Positions 1 through 10,948 of a stretch of DNA of 64,000 nucleotides are shown one piece after another. Numbering within the stretch: the stretch's first letter is position 1; every line of letters starts with the position of its first letter. Source of the stretch: Nigrospora sphaerica (Eukaryota > Ascomycota > Sordariomycetes > Amphisphaeriales > Apiosporaceae); contig JAGVVL010000021.1 in NCBI GenBank assembly GCA_018287875.1, positions 310,001 through 374,000 of the forward strand. Direction: 5' to 3'. The position numbers were made by a program, and so were the translations under genes. The notes beneath the pieces were generated by a model. The model did no database searches. It was given only the letters and a program-made list of their open reading frames with translations, and had not been told where the DNA came from.

Positions 1-160
1 GGGTGGGCGAGGTCAAGGGCCACCCAGCACTTGACTTTATGCAGCTGACGCTCGAGGTTAATAGCCGGACCCCTCCACTCTAGAAACCAAATAGCATTCG
101 CGGTTGTTCTGGTAGTAGTCAAAGGGCCCAGTGCGCTAATAATTCGGCGGTTAATAACAG
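1..160 (+). other. Unresolved 5' part of the P450 gene
   Basis: In the P450 frame a TAA lies at 155-157, just before a CAG that makes a good splice acceptor ending at 160. The sequence before 161 is therefore probably intron, with the first exon or exons of the P450 partly here and partly outside the window. I could not place an upstream exon with confidence. Confidence 0.4.
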
Positions 161-1626
161 GAGGCGCATAGCAGTATACCGGGGTTTGAGCCCTTTATAA
201 GCGAAGACGGGTTCATGAAGATTATTACAAACCACCTAACTAAGGCGCTGCGTAAGTAGTACCCTCACCGACGTCTCTGTCCTACGATGGGACAAGACTG
301 ACTGACCAGCGCCTGTTTTGTGGCGTTATAGCCTCCTTTACGAAACCGATCAGCGAGGAAGCCACCGCTGCGCTCCGCGATGTTTTGACTGACTCTGAAG
401 GTAAGCTTTTCTTTGAGACCTTTATGGAGACAAAAGTCGCAGCAAATGCACGCTCGATTACGGTGGAGATTGTTAACATCTAGCACGTAGAATGGCACGA
501 AATCAACCTACACCACGTTTTACGGATCGTTAGCCGCCTCTCGTCACGTATCTTCATGGGTAAGGAACTGTGCAACGACGCTGAGTGGATCGCAGCGTCT
601 TCCGACTACGTTAACTCGGCCTTTATCCTCATGGGCCCGCTGCGAAATTGGCCGCTATGGCTCCGGCCGGTCGTGCACTGGTTTCTGCCAGGCTATGCGG
701 AGCTTCGTGCGAAGCTACGGCGTTGCTGCTCGGTGCTGGCGCCGCATATCGCCCGCCGGGCCGTGGCTAAGACCGAGGTTGAGGCCCGCGGCAGCCCTTA
801 CCCCTTCGACGACGCTATCGAGTGGTTCGCCCACGAGTACCGTGCGGACCACAACCCGGCTATTAGTCAGCTCACCCTGACCGTCGTCGCTATCCATACT
901 ACGACGGACCTGCTGGCGCAGACCCTGCTCGACGTCGCCCAGCACCCCGATATTATAGCTCCACTGCGTCGTGAGGTCACCGACGTACTGGCGGCCACGG
1001 GCTGGACGAAGAGTGCATTGTACAACCTTAAGTTGATGGACAGCTGCTTTAAGGAGTCGCAGCGGGTGCGGCCAGCCATGACACGTACGTCGCGATCCAT
1101 CCTCCACCAGGAATCTAGCCGAAGCCACCTTAGCTAAGCAGAATTTCCTGGGCCCACAGTCTTCTTCCGTCGCGTCGCCTTGCAGGACATCCGGCTGCGT
1201 AACGGCTTTGTTATCAAGAAGGGCACCAAGATAGGCACCAACACCGCGGTATTGTGGGACGAGGCGCTCTACACCGAGGCGGCGCGGTGGGACGGGTACC
1301 GGTTCGCACGGATGCGCGACAACGCTGCGAGTGAGAAGACGGCGACGGTGTTGTCGTCGAGATTCCAGCTCACCAGCACCAGCGCGCGACATTTTGGTTT
1401 TGGCCATGGCCGGCACGCCTGCCCGGGCCGCTTTTTCGCCGCGCATGAGCTCAAAATCGCCATGGCCCATCTGCTGCTCAAGTATGACTGGCGCCTGCCC
1501 GATGGCTACACGCCCCGTCCCTTGGTGATGGGTATCACGATGCAAGTTGACCCCAGCGCGCGCTTGCTGGTCCGCCGCCGCCGTGAAGAGCTGAACCTTG
1601 AGGCCCTAGAATTTTCACACCATTAA
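161..1626 (+). CDS. Cytochrome P450 monooxygenase, 5'-partial, four visible exons
   Basis: Haem-thiolate monooxygenase, probably ER-anchored and of the ent-kaurene-oxidase-like type used in fungal secondary metabolism. Proposed exons are 161-251, 332-400, 491-1084 and 1160-1626. All three introns (80, 90 and 75 bp) are phase 1 with GTAAGT, GTAAGC and GTACGT donors, and joining them keeps one frame of about 406 codons. Across the second junction the frame reads DSEEWHEI, a motif I associate with this P450 group. The I-helix reads AIHTTTD, the ExxR motif is KESQR, and the haem loop FGHGRHACPGRFFA carries the cysteine ligand. The usual length is near 500 residues, so about 100 N-terminal residues, including the membrane anchor, are missing off the left edge. 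The stop is TAA at 1624. A dead LINE follows within 300 bp. The family call is firm; the substrate is unknown. Confidence 0.85.
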
Positions 1627-1886
1627 AGGTGAAAGAGACCGTGGCAGTGAAGATAATACAATGTCGTGTCAAGGCGACCTCTGGAGTAGACATCCAGGGG
1701 ATAGGTTCAACACCACACTATAACGAACGCTATACCTAAGTACTGCGTGACGTAGGGTTTGTACAATCAGGGACAGAGAGCGTCTGTCTAGCTTGAACAC
1801 TGGTCGTAGGGTAACTGATGAACTGAGGTGCTTGACTGGGTAACTGGTCTGAATCTTCACAATAGGTCGTTAGGAGGTTACTCCCA
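1627..1886. other. Spacer between the P450 and LINE A
   Basis: No gene seen. Positions 1721-1756 hold a short sequence (TAACGAACGCTATACCTAAG and following bases) that recurs at 51807-51836, so it is a dispersed repeat. Confidence 0.5.
1721..1756 (+). repeat. Dispersed short repeat, copy 1
   Basis: The 22-base core TAACGAACGCTATACCTAAGTA is identical to the sequence at 51807-51828, and the following bases (TGCG, then ACGTAG after a small gap) match the site rejoined across LINE B at 57391-57411. Both copies lie beside LINE insertions. The parent element is not identified. Confidence 0.6.
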
Positions 1887-1887
1887 T

Positions 1888-1914
1888 CTTCTTCTTCTTC
1901 TTCTTCTTCTTCTT
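1888..1914 (-). repeat. AAG(9) tail of LINE A
   Basis: Nine TTC units on the plus strand, read as AAG on the LINE strand. The sequence just before the tail matches that before the AAG tract at 52920-52940, which marks it as the 3' terminus of this LINE group. Confidence 0.7.
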
Positions 1915-2098
1915 TGTATTTATCGCCGTGTTGGGACAATGTCCCGCCTCCCAGGGGGCATCTGGCGTGCGAGAGTCTATCTACATATCTAGATATCCCG
2001 CATATCGAGCCCAATGGCAATCTTTTAGTCTAGCCGTCTCCATCACTCCTCCGTGCGAGTTTGTTCCCGGCGCTGATTCCGTCTGGGTGGCTATTGCC

Positions 2099-4579
2099 TT
2101 ACGTAGAGTGACCTCTACTGCCTGTCGATGGTGGGCATATGTCCTTGTAGTACCTTGTTAAGGAAGTAAAGAGTTGAAGCTGCTCTGGGCTGTGTATCAG
2201 CCTTTGCCAGTATGCTTGTAAGGTTTCCGGTTCGGGGTCGAACTTTGGCCATCGGGCCCGGTGCCTTTGTGTTTTGCGGCAGTAGACTAGGTGTTCTGGT
2301 GTTCGTAGCAGTCGGCACGCGCATCGATCGTACCGCCTGTGTTGTAACTTCTTATGGTACCAGTCGAAGTCTCCGTGCCCTGACCGGAGTGCAAGAAAGT
2401 TGTGGAGTGCTTGTCTGGGGAGATCTAGCTCCTTTGGCGTCTTGAGAGTTGCTGTAGTGAATCCAAGTTTTCGGTAGCGTTTGCAGCCCTGGGAGGCTTC
2501 CTCCCACCACTTCGCGAACTGGTCCTTGACGATCGTCTTTCGGAGTCTCTTTACGCCCGCGTAGGTAGCCTGGGAAGGGGCGCTTATGGGCAGCGCTGCC
2601 CCTTCCTTCGCAAGCCTGTCGGCCTCCTCGTTACCTTGGATCCCTTCGTGGCCTGGCACCCATCGAACATGGACGTCGGCAATCGTCGCTAGCTCTTGGA
2701 AGGCGAGGAAGGCCTCTTGTGAGCTTTTCGGCGCGTTTCCCGTGAGGCCCCGAATGACCGACGTATTATCTAAGCAGACGTGGATTGTCGCGCCTGCGTC
2801 CACCCGATAGGCTCGACGTAGACCTTGCCACGCTCCGACGGCTTCTCCGTCAAAGACGTCAGCAAGACCCAGTCGTCCTTTGTCTTGGTATAGTTTCCGT
2901 CCGTTTCTATAGATAGCAAAGCCCCAGCCGACAGCCCCGTTAGGTCCTTTCGACCCGTCCGAGAAGACGACGAGGTGGTATCGGGGAGCTTCGACTGCCA
3001 CGCTGCAAAGTCCTTCGCCGCTGTCTTTTTGTCTTTCGGCGGCTCCTGCACCGGTGTGTATCTCCTGGGGAGGTACTGTGGCCGCGGACAACTAGGCAGG
3101 AGTCTGGCTGCTCTCTGGAGTCTGGTCCGTGCTGGCTGTAGAGAGCCGTAGCAGCGGCCTGGTGGGTAGGGCCGTAGTGCCGTTCGCGCTGTTAGCATGT
3201 GGTCCTTGTCCACCGACTGGAGCCGCTGTCCGAAGCGATAGAACGCCGCTTCTAGTGCGATTCGTGCCGTTGGGACCCCTGCGTCCCTGTATAGCGTGGC
3301 TGTCGGCGTTGTCCTCCATACAGGCAAAACAGCCCGTATCGCTTCTCTTAAGACCCGGTCTATCTCATCCATGTGCGCTTCTTGCCGGGTTGCCACTTCC
3401 GTACTGCGTTCTTTGCTAACGATCTTTCGGGTCTTCGTGCGCCCCCCGTACCATGCCTCGGCCCCGTAGGTGAGAATGGGAAGAACGCAGGTAAAGATGG
3501 CTTTCCGGAGGGCTCTTGGCGGAGGGCCTCGCTGGGTGTTGGCTAGGCTCCGGAGGTGTCGTACGACGTTCCGCGCTTGTGCCGCTTTCCTCTTCACGTG
3601 CTCCGTGAACCGAAGCTTCGGGTCGAACCAGACGCCGAGCCATCGTACGGGCTTCTCTGAGGCGTGCACCGTGAGGCCGTGGTCTCTTGCCGAGACGCTC
3701 GGAAGTCCCTCCGGGTTCTTTCCGCATGTAAAGTGGAGCAGATCACTCTTCTCCGGGTCGATCGCGACCTTGTTTTCTCGGCCCCAGTTTAGGACGTCGT
3801 TTAGGTCGTTCGATAACTGTCGTGCGTTCTCTTGGAGGGACTTGCTTTCTCGGTAAAAGCATATATCATCCGCGTATCCGAATCGGTGTCTTGTGTCCTC
3901 GAGCAGGATGTCTGCGATATATAGGAGGAAGAGGATGGGGGAGGCGGGGGAACCTTGTGGCAGACCGCATTGGATCGTCTGTGGTGCTGTTGTGACATCC
4001 TCGAGTCGAATCCGCACTTGTCTTTCTTCTATGAAGGAGCCCACGAACTTGACTAGCGGTGTGGCCCAGCCCTGTTGTCTCATACGGAGCATAAGCCGCT
4101 TCTTAAGCGTTGCGTCGAATGCGCCTTTCACATCCAAGGTGAGAATCGAGGCTGTACGCCTAGTCTCTAGGGAGTGTTCAATCTCGTGTGTTAAGCAGGC
4201 AAGGAGGTCCGAAGCTGCTCGTGTCGGCAAGGCGCCCGCTTGTTGTGGGCTGACTACCTTGTATAGGAGTGCTGTGTTGGCTATCCGCCTCGCGACGAGC
4301 CTTTCGAGGCCTTTCCCAAGACAGGAGAGGAGGGCGATCGGTCGCCAGGAGCGAGGGTTTGAGAGGTCTTTCTTGTTCGGTTTCCGTAGCATCACGACCT
4401 CGGCTGTTCGGAATGGGCGTGGGTGGTGGCCAATCCGTAAGCAGGCCTGGAAGAGGGATCGTATCGGCTCTTGGACGGCATGCCAGCACGCTTTGAGTAG
4501 CCTTACCGAGATGCCATCGACTCCTGGTGAGGTGCTTTTCACCGCAATCGTGGCGGCTGTTAGCTCCTCTCTGGAGATG
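2099..4579 (-). pseudogene. LINE A ORF2, C-terminal part: reverse transcriptase and RNase H
   Basis: Reading on the minus strand, codons from 4579 give reverse transcriptase motifs: SPGVDGISVRLLK, WRPIALLSCLGKGLERL, the LDVKGAFD catalytic motif, CGLPQGSPASPILF, and FGYADDICFY with its DD pair. The RNase H part (2099-3091) shows the catalytic signature VVFSDGSKG, then DGEAVGAWQGL, CLDNTSV and NEEADRLAKEG, followed by a Cys/His tail (RCACRLLRTPEHLVYCRKTQRH). Reverse transcriptase and RNase H are in different frames; the switch falls at about 2970-2990, so one small indel has broken the protein. The N-terminal endonuclease half lies beyond the pogo insertion at 6511-7812. The domains are typical of Tad-clade elements, which nick DNA and copy their RNA at the target. 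Confidence 0.9.
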
Positions 4580-4581
4580 TA

Positions 4582-4625
4582 AGTTGGACTACCACCACTT
4601 GGGCCAATCCAGACTTGGGCCACCA
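4582..4625 (+). repeat. Left terminal inverted repeat of the pogo element in LINE A
   Basis: Begins right after TA at 4580-4581 with AGTTGGACTACCACCACTTG. It pairs with 6465-6508 with only a couple of mismatches. Confidence 0.85.
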
Positions 4626-4689
4626 CACCTATCATGAGACCCCTTAAGACGGTTTTTGGTGTTTTGCAGCCACAACCAGGCCTAATTAG

Positions 4690-6342
4690 CTAATACTTGA
4701 CTTGTATCTCCTCAAGGACCTCCTCTATCTCATGGTCCCAATTATCTTCAATTTGTCGTGTTTCCGACCGCCTATTTTGCTGCTGGCGCGCAAACCTCCG
4801 TGGGCGAACTTGGTCCGCTTCATCCCTCAGCTGATCCCTAGCTTGCGAGATGTCCTCCATATCAACAAACGCCTGTTGAGACTTAGGAAGGACTCGACGC
4901 TGTTTTCGAGGTCGCTGTCTCTCGAGTGCAGCTTTTAATTGCTCATTTTCCTGCTCGTAAGCGACGTTGCTGGCGGTAAGGATGTCGAAGGCCTTCTGCA
5001 GCTTCTAAAGGCCTCGGCGCTGCATTGCAGTCGCGAGCGCGCTGTCCGCTGCTAACACACGAAGCCCTAATTCCTTCACTTGCCTGCTGTTCTTTGGAGT
5101 CTTAAGTTCGTTTTCGTTCAACGCTGCGCTTTGGTCTGGTGTTTTCGCGCGCTCCGGTTCTCCTGCAGTCTGCGCGTCCGCCTGGGCAGTGAGCCTGCTA
5201 TTGAGAGGCTTGGAACGGTCTCTTGGAAAGATGCCAGTTGCCTCCCAGCCTCTCAGGATCTTGTCCATCGTTAGGGTTTCATTTCGGGCTCTTTTCCAAG
5301 CAGCCACGAACTCTGGCTTGCCGGCAACGGTAACCATCATGGAATAGCAGGTGGCACGCAAAATGGACCTGAACCTGCGCTTCAACGCTGAGAATGGGCC
5401 GACGTCGAGGGGCTGGAGGATTTGTGAGCAGTGCGCTGGGAGGAAATTAAGCCAGACTCGCGCTTGGAGATATTCCAGGAGGAAAGGCTCGTTGATGTGG
5501 CTGTTATGGCCGTCGATGATAAGGTGACGCCACTGGCGATAGTTTTGAGGCTTCGTCTGAGGGAGGAACACCTCACGTAGCCAGCGCAGCGCTATCTCGT
5601 TGCTTGACCAGCCAGAACCGCTAGAGGCGAACCTCCAGGACTTGAGGTCATCATCTCCTAGCATCTCCTCCTCAAACCACTGCTGCTGGACGTTTTTGCC
5701 TCCGAAGATAACCAAGGGGAAAAGCGCTCTGCCGTCTCCAGCCACGCACTCCACGATAGTCACCCACTCTCTATTTAGGGGGTCCTTAATGAGGACCTCC
5801 TTAAGCTCAGAGGGTCCGATGACAAGGGGAGCGTCTCCAATTCCGATCTGGGACCCTATCTCGTCGGCGTTATAAGTGTGAGCTGGAGGGATGGCTGACA
5901 TTAAGGGGTCATCCAACCGTTGGAAGAACTCCTCGATATTTGTTGAACAAGCTGCGTTAGCGCGCCGCTAGTCATAGCGGACGCTGCGCAAGGTCTTCAA
6001 CTCTGGATGACGCTTTAGGAAGCGCTGGATCCAGTGTTTTCCGAAGGTCTTAGGTCCTCCAGACGCTCGAGAGATCCTCAAAGCATACATCGTGAACCTT
6101 GAGTGAGGCGGCGCGTAGCCTAACTTGGTCTGCGTCTTGACCCAGCGCACCAGATGAGCTTCCTGGCGCGGTGAAAGGTTCTGTTGCTCTTCGTGAGCCT
6201 CACGAACGGTCCGTCCACCGTCAATATGGCGTTGAAGTGTGGACCTAGGGATGGAGTGTTGCTTAGCAGCTGAGCGGACGGAGGCGCCGTCCTTCGTGGC
6301 ACGAATAGCAGCACGCAGCTTTTTTTCCCGATCGGTGGCCAT
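4690..6342 (-). pseudogene. Pogo/Fot1 transposase with two nonsense codons
   Basis: DDE-superfamily transposase that would cut and paste the element. The reading frame from ATG 6342 to the stop at 4690 is 1653 nt, exactly as long as the open copy at 29171-30823, so no net length change has occurred. Two in-frame stops break it: codon 125 (5968-5970), where the open copy has Trp (TGG there, TAG here), and codon 446 (5005-5007), where the open copy has Arg. The N-terminal HTH (SVRSAAKQHSIPRSTLQRHI), the CENP-B-like second HTH region, and the DDD catalytic residues (NADEIG, IIDGHNSH, LQPLDVG) are all still readable. The TGG to TAG change is what a C-to-T change in a CpA context gives, the RIP preference, but a single case proves nothing. 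Confidence 0.92.
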
Positions 6343-6464
6343 ATCAGAAGATGCACAATTGAAAGGCGATGACAATGGTCTAATTAATCTATCTATTGGT
6401 GTTTTGGCTGTTATTATATCCATGGTTGAAGTTGTTGGCGATGAGGAGGATGAGCTGACTTTGT

Positions 6465-6508
6465 TGGTGGTCCAAGTCTGGGTTGGCCCAAGTGGTGGTA
6501 GTCCAACT
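6465..6508 (-). repeat. Right terminal inverted repeat of the pogo element in LINE A
   Basis: Reverse complement of 4582-4625; ends CCAACT just before TA at 6509-6510. Confidence 0.85.
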
Positions 6509-6510
6509 TA

Positions 6511-7812
6511 GGTGTCCCAGGGAAGGGCGCGCCGCGGTATTGTCGGGATCTCAAGAGGGTCGCCTTCGAGGTCTTCGGCGTCCGTGAACCGCTCTAGGAG
6601 GGCCTTACGGAGGGCGTGTGCCTTCTCTTCCGTGTCTTCAATCGTCTTGTCCCCAATAACGAGCGGGGGCGATGGAATGGTCGGCTGTAGCTTATGCCAT
6701 TGAACCACCTTGTATAGGTCTTCGTCTGACTGGATCGAGTCGATTCGCTGCCGCCAGTACCTCCGCTTCTCTTGTCTCACTACCGCGAGGAAATGTTTTC
6801 GCTCTTCGAGGTGTCTCCAATCCCCTTGGCAATGTCTTCTTGCTCGCCGGAATGCGTCCCGGGCCTCCCGACAGGTGTCGGTCCACCATGGTGCGTCACG
6901 GCCGTCTTTAGTAGGTTGTTTCCCGACCGTTTCTAGCGCTTTTCGTAAAAGGCTCAGGATCTCCGTCGCCTGCAGGTCCAGCTGGTCTGTCGTAGGTGTC
7001 GGAGGGAGTGACGTATAGCTTTGCAGACCTAGTTCAATAATGCCGGCGAAGGTTTTCAGCTTATTTTCCGGTATGGAGTATCGATACTGCATCCTAGATA
7101 TGCGGCCGTTCCTTGGAATGGAGATTCGGATCGTTTCATGGTCTGCCCCTGTTTGGAGTTTGGAGTCTACCACCGCTATAGCGAAAGGGATGTTCGAGAA
7201 TGTTAGATCGATAGTATGCCCCGCCACGTTTGTCGGGACTCCTATCTCTCCTACATAGCTGAGCCCATTCGCGACGGCCCAGTCGTGGATCTCGAGCCCC
7301 GCGTTCCGGGTTTGTCGGATGTCTGGGTCCCAGGCGTTGTACCATGCGTTAAAGTCCCCCGCGACCACACAATTGGGTGGTGGTTGTAAGGCTAAGAGGA
7401 GTCGTGTCGCCTGGCTTAGTGGCTCGTCTGGGGGTCTGTATACGTTAATGAAGGTGAAGTGGTCGATCTCGAGCCATAGGAGATCTCTGGTCTTCCATGA
7501 CCTCTTCAACCTTGTCTTCAGCCTGCTGTCTTTCCGGACATAGGTCATGACCCGGGGCCGGGTGGAAGTGCTGTCCCAGTGGTCGACCGGGACGTAAGCA
7601 CTGTAGCCTGGGTGCGAGTTGAATCTGTTCCTGCCGTCGTTCATGACGGATGGCTCCTGTACGAGAATCACGTCTATGTGGTCCTCCCAGCATTGCTGTA
7701 GTAGGGCCGTGTGGGCTGGTGACGATTTGCCCACGTTGGCCTGCGCCACCTGTAAGACTTGTCGTCTTAACCTGGTGCGTGTCGAGTGCATCCGATCGTT
7801 TGCCCTATTCAT
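6511..7812 (-). pseudogene. LINE A ORF2, N-terminal part: apurinic-type endonuclease
   Basis: Endonuclease/exonuclease/phosphatase domain that nicks target DNA to prime reverse transcription. Motifs run in order from the ATG at 7812: QANVGKSS, VILVQEPSV with the metal-binding Glu, VVAGDFNAW with the Asp/Asn pair, and GADHETIRI at the position of the usual SDH motif. A basic linker with AWYND-like DAPWWT sequence and paired Arg follows. The ATG overlaps the ORF1 stop (ATGAATAG), a layout that suits reinitiation after ORF1. The frame is broken off by the TA-flanked pogo element at 6510 and resumes at 4579. Confidence 0.9.
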
Positions 7813-9442
7813 AGTCGACACTAGCTATGCTGTCGAGCACGCGGTAGTTTATGCGTGGCATGTTCCGTTGGCTGCGCTTCGTCCTGTTCTCCTGGGTGGG
7901 CTGAGGCCGTCTTCCTGGGGTTTCCATGGCCGCGTGAGTCGGGTTTTCTGTGGCTACATCGACGATGTGCCTGTCGGCATTAGGTGTGTCTAGTATCGGG
8001 CTGGCTTCTTCTTGTGTGTTGCCTCCCTGGCTTGTTCCTTGCAGTTGGGCTGTCTTGTAAAGCAAGCTACCGGTCTGGCGGATCTTAGCGAGCTCATTTC
8101 GTGTAAGGCGTATTAACTTGCCCTTCTTCACTACTGGCTTCGCCGGGCAGTTTTCGTGGCTCGCTGGAGCGGGCCCGTAGCAGTTCGCACACCGTGGGCG
8201 TTCCTGGCACGGCTGTGGGTGGTTATGACCTGCCGGGAGCCGGGCGCTGCAGTTCTCGCATCTACTAGTTCGCGTGCAGACTCGGCTCGGGTGATATCCT
8301 TGGCATCCCGGGTTGTGTCGGCTGGGAGGCGTGCGCTTCTCGATTAGCCGGGCGGGCCCGCTCGTAGCGAAGAGCCGAAACGGACGGACTTTCTGTAGGA
8401 ACGAGACAATGCATGATCTCTTGTTCGTCCCCGGTATCGGTTCCTGTCGCGACCAGCGCACGCTAACTGGTTCGATGCCGGTTTGCGCAATGACTTCATC
8501 TCGTAGGAGTGTGTCGGTCTCGAATGTCTCGCCAAAGATGTTCGGGAGGCGCGTCGGGCAGCCGGGGACCACGTAGTTAACCCACGTGATCGGGACCTCG
8601 ACTGCGTTAGCTCGGAGGCTTCGCGCCAGTTCTTCCTTTCTTCGGAGAAGTATCTCTCTTATTTCCTTATTTCTTGGACGGACGGCGACGCCTGTAGCTG
8701 TATGGTAGACGTCTGGGACGTCAACCAGAGATAGGTCGAGGGTCTTGCATACGGCCTGTCGTAGAGCAAAGTTGTATTGGGCATATGCCCAGTTTCGGTG
8801 TTCCTCTGGGATCCTCACGAGAACCCGGAGGTCCTCTCGTTGATTCGCTTGCTGGGTCCGCTTGTTTGCACCGTCTTGGGGCTGTGGCTTCTGTCCCGCT
8901 CCGGCAATGTCGGCCCAGGTGCGCGTGTGGGCCCCGAGGGGCCCCGCACGGGTCGGGCCGCCCTCCGGTAAGAGGCGCTCGTTCGGGCGGGGGCAAGTCG
9001 TGTCCCCGATCTTGGACTGTAGGAAAGCTGTGAAGCCTTTCGTGATCTCCGCGGCTAATTCCTCGTCTTCGTCGCGGTATTCTTCGATAATGCTGTCTAG
9101 GGCGCGGGCGATCTTCGTGAGCACCGATCGTCGGGTGTTGTGTTGCTTGTCCATATCGCCCAGGATCGGGGCCAGTGCGTCCGAGGCCGGATGGTGTGCT
9201 TGCGCTGTAGTCTGCAGCGCGGTTTCTTCCGGCGTCGAAGCTTCTCGAGTGTCGTCGACCTTCCTTCGGTTTCGCAGTGGACCGTTCGCAGGGGCCTCAT
9301 TCTGCCCCGTTCGCTTCCTCTTGTGAGTATAAGTGGGGGGAGCTTCTTCAAGGTGGTCGGGAGGATCGTTTCCCGTCATCACCTCATCGGTGATGTCCTC
9401 ACAAGGAGGTGAAGCCATCACGATGATGGTCCCAGAGTCCAT
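7805..9442 (-). CDS. LINE A ORF1: Gag-like zinc-knuckle RNA-binding protein
   Basis: 545-residue ORF1 protein, expected to coat LINE RNA. It is open from ATG 9442 to TAG 7805. The C-terminal third has a cluster of Cys/His knuckles (CQGYHPSRVC, CENCSARLPAGHNHPQPC, CANCYGPAPASHENC) ending in CPAKPVVKKGKLIRLT. The N-terminal third is acidic and low-complexity. LINE B carries a homologous, broken ORF1 with the same knuckle order (51866-53208). The stop overlaps the ORF2 ATG. The frame is intact although the element as a whole is dead. Confidence 0.85.
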   Translation of the reverse strand: MDSGTIIVMASPPCEDITDEVMTGNDPPDHLEEAPPTYTHKRKRTGQNEAPANGPLRNRRKVDDTREASTPEETALQTTAQAHHPASDALAPILGDMDKQHNTRRSVLTKIARALDSIIEEYRDEDEELAAEITKGFTAFLQSKIGDTTCPRPNERLLPEGGPTRAGPLGAHTRTWADIAGAGQKPQPQDGANKRTQQANQREDLRVLVRIPEEHRNWAYAQYNFALRQAVCKTLDLSLVDVPDVYHTATGVAVRPRNKEIREILLRRKEELARSLRANAVEVPITWVNYVVPGCPTRLPNIFGETFETDTLLRDEVIAQTGIEPVSVRWSRQEPIPGTNKRSCIVSFLQKVRPFRLFATSGPARLIEKRTPPSRHNPGCQGYHPSRVCTRTSRCENCSARLPAGHNHPQPCQERPRCANCYGPAPASHENCPAKPVVKKGKLIRLTRNELAKIRQTGSLLYKTAQLQGTSQGGNTQEEASPILDTPNADRHIVDVATENPTHAAMETPGRRPQPTQENRTKRSQRNMPRINYRVLDSIASVDYE

Positions 9443-9540
9443 CTGGCCTCTGGGTTGGCGTTGAGGCGCCGTTGGAGGGTTGTTAAGGATTTGGCAGTAA
9501 ATAGCGGGCTGGCACTAACAGTGGGTGCCAGAAAAGAATA

Positions 9541-10852
9541 AATAAGAAGGAAGGTGATCCGTAGCGTCTTACGGATCCGCAGGGGACAGAGCTTCAGGCA
9601 GGGAAGACGTGCTCGTCCAGTAACGAATGGCGATGCATCGATACTATTCCCAGCTACCTGCCCCTATCATTTCCTTCGGTGTTTTGGAAGAATCAGAAGG
9701 CTAAGGCTAGCCCCGAAAAGGTTATCACGTGGGTATTTCGTATTATTCCTAAGTCGATGCGCTGCATTGCCGTATTCCCTCTCCAAATCATTCAGCTTCT
9801 CTTCACCAGGCTGACTTCAAGAGCTGGTGCTGACAATAGTCAACGGTTAGGCTAGTAAGTTATAGATCTGTAGACCACAGCAACAGACAAGAAATGGCAC
9901 ACCTTCTACACCTAAGGCGATAAACCGGGTAATGATTGTATTGTATATAATTCATAGTTATAATGTAGCATTAGCGAGTGTGTAGGGCCATCTAATTGTC
10001 GAACCCAAAAGTGAATGTGTGGTAACAACCGTGTGAGAGGTTGAACGAGATCAGAGCGTAAATTCCATCAATAAAAACAACGAAACGCAACTTCTCGTGT
10101 CTAATTCCAAAATCCGTTAAGATTCAGAAAGAGTAGGCATCCCATTTCAGATTTTAGTTTCTCTGAAGGTCCGTCAAGCTGTGACGAAGGTTTGGCGCAC
10201 GCGTGACCAACTCGGCCCGGCGAAGCTTCTGGCGGCTCCCTCGTATAGCCATCGCGTGCCGGTGTCGCCGTACGTTCGGCGCCCACCAAGACCTGGATCA
10301 CCGACGGGCCCCAACCTCGACTAGACCCAGGAAGTCTTCAACAACTGGTTCCGACCTGGCCGGGGCGGCCGGGTGGGGCCGATCGGCATGATGGATGTGG
10401 AGGGATCGATTTGGGCTCCGGGCCCCTTTGAGCTCCTCGCCTCATTGGTTCTGCTCGCCCTGTGGACCTACCGCCTTTTCGGCTCCTGGCACCTATTCGC
10501 CGCCTTGGGCCTGGAGCGATTTTTGGTTGGGCTAGAAGCTACGATTCAGTCTTGATCTGTTGGATATGATCGCGCCCCGTCCGCAGCTGTTACTCTGCTT
10601 CTGGTTTTGCCACTTCCTTGGACGCTGTCCTTCCTCCATCCCTTGCTCTGTTCCTCCCTTCTGTTCCTATCCCTCCCTCTCATTATCTCTTCCTGACCCC
10701 TGAATTCGCCCTTTCCTCTCTTCTCCCTCGCTCTTCCACCCTTCCCACATTTACTGTGCCTGTTTTGGTCAGTTTCCGTCGACACTACCAATTAGTCTTC
10801 CGCACTCTGCTCTTTGGTCTCATCTGCACTCATTTCGCCCAGTAGCGATGTA
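9541..10852. other. 1.3 kb between two transposons, no gene supported
   Basis: Contains short chance frames only. A pyrimidine-rich tract occupies roughly 10600-10740. Nothing in it shows protein motifs I recognise, and the end of LINE A's 5' region may extend into it. Confidence 0.4.
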
Positions 10853-10897
10853 AGTTAGGTGACCCCCATTTGGCCACCCCCCACTTTTGGCCACCCT
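10853..10897 (+). repeat. Left 45-bp inverted repeat of the split pogo element
   Basis: Perfect reverse complement of 18407-18451. The copies are identical although the coding part carries many stops. Confidence 0.95.
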
Positions 10898-10948
10898 TAG
10901 CTTGACCGTATTAAAATCAATCTTATTACTTCAACCGACTATATATTC

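Larger units (their letters stand above)
4582..6508 (-). mobile_element. Fot1/pogo-type DNA transposon inserted in LINE A
   Basis: 1927-bp element with terminal inverted repeats of about 44 bp beginning AGTTGGACTACCACCACTTG at both ends with few mismatches. It is flanked by TA at 4580-4581 and 6509-6510, the usual TA duplication of Tc1/mariner/pogo elements. It interrupts LINE A ORF2; removing the element and one TA joins the codons for WDT and YIS in frame, so the LINE was there first. The element has exactly the length of the copy at 29005-30931. Confidence 0.93.
1887..9540 (-). mobile_element. LINE A: Tad-like non-LTR retrotransposon, interrupted
   Basis: Two-ORF LINE on the minus strand. 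ORF1 (7805-9442) is a zinc-knuckle protein. ORF2 (2099-7812) has endonuclease, reverse transcriptase and RNase H domains and is split by a pogo transposon at 4582-6508. The 3' end is an AAG tract (TTC on the plus strand, 1888-1914), the same kind of tail that ends a related LINE fragment at 52940. The 5' limit near 9540 is a guess; only ORF1's ATG at 9442 is clear. I looked for a target-site duplication next to the AAG tail and did not find its partner near 9.5 kb. A frameshift near 2975 also separates RT from RNase H, so this copy is dead. Confidence 0.9.

Noticed and set aside
715..1545. 276-codon minus-strand frame over the P450
   Set aside because: It is the antisense shadow of a GC-rich coding region whose plus strand has all P450 motifs.
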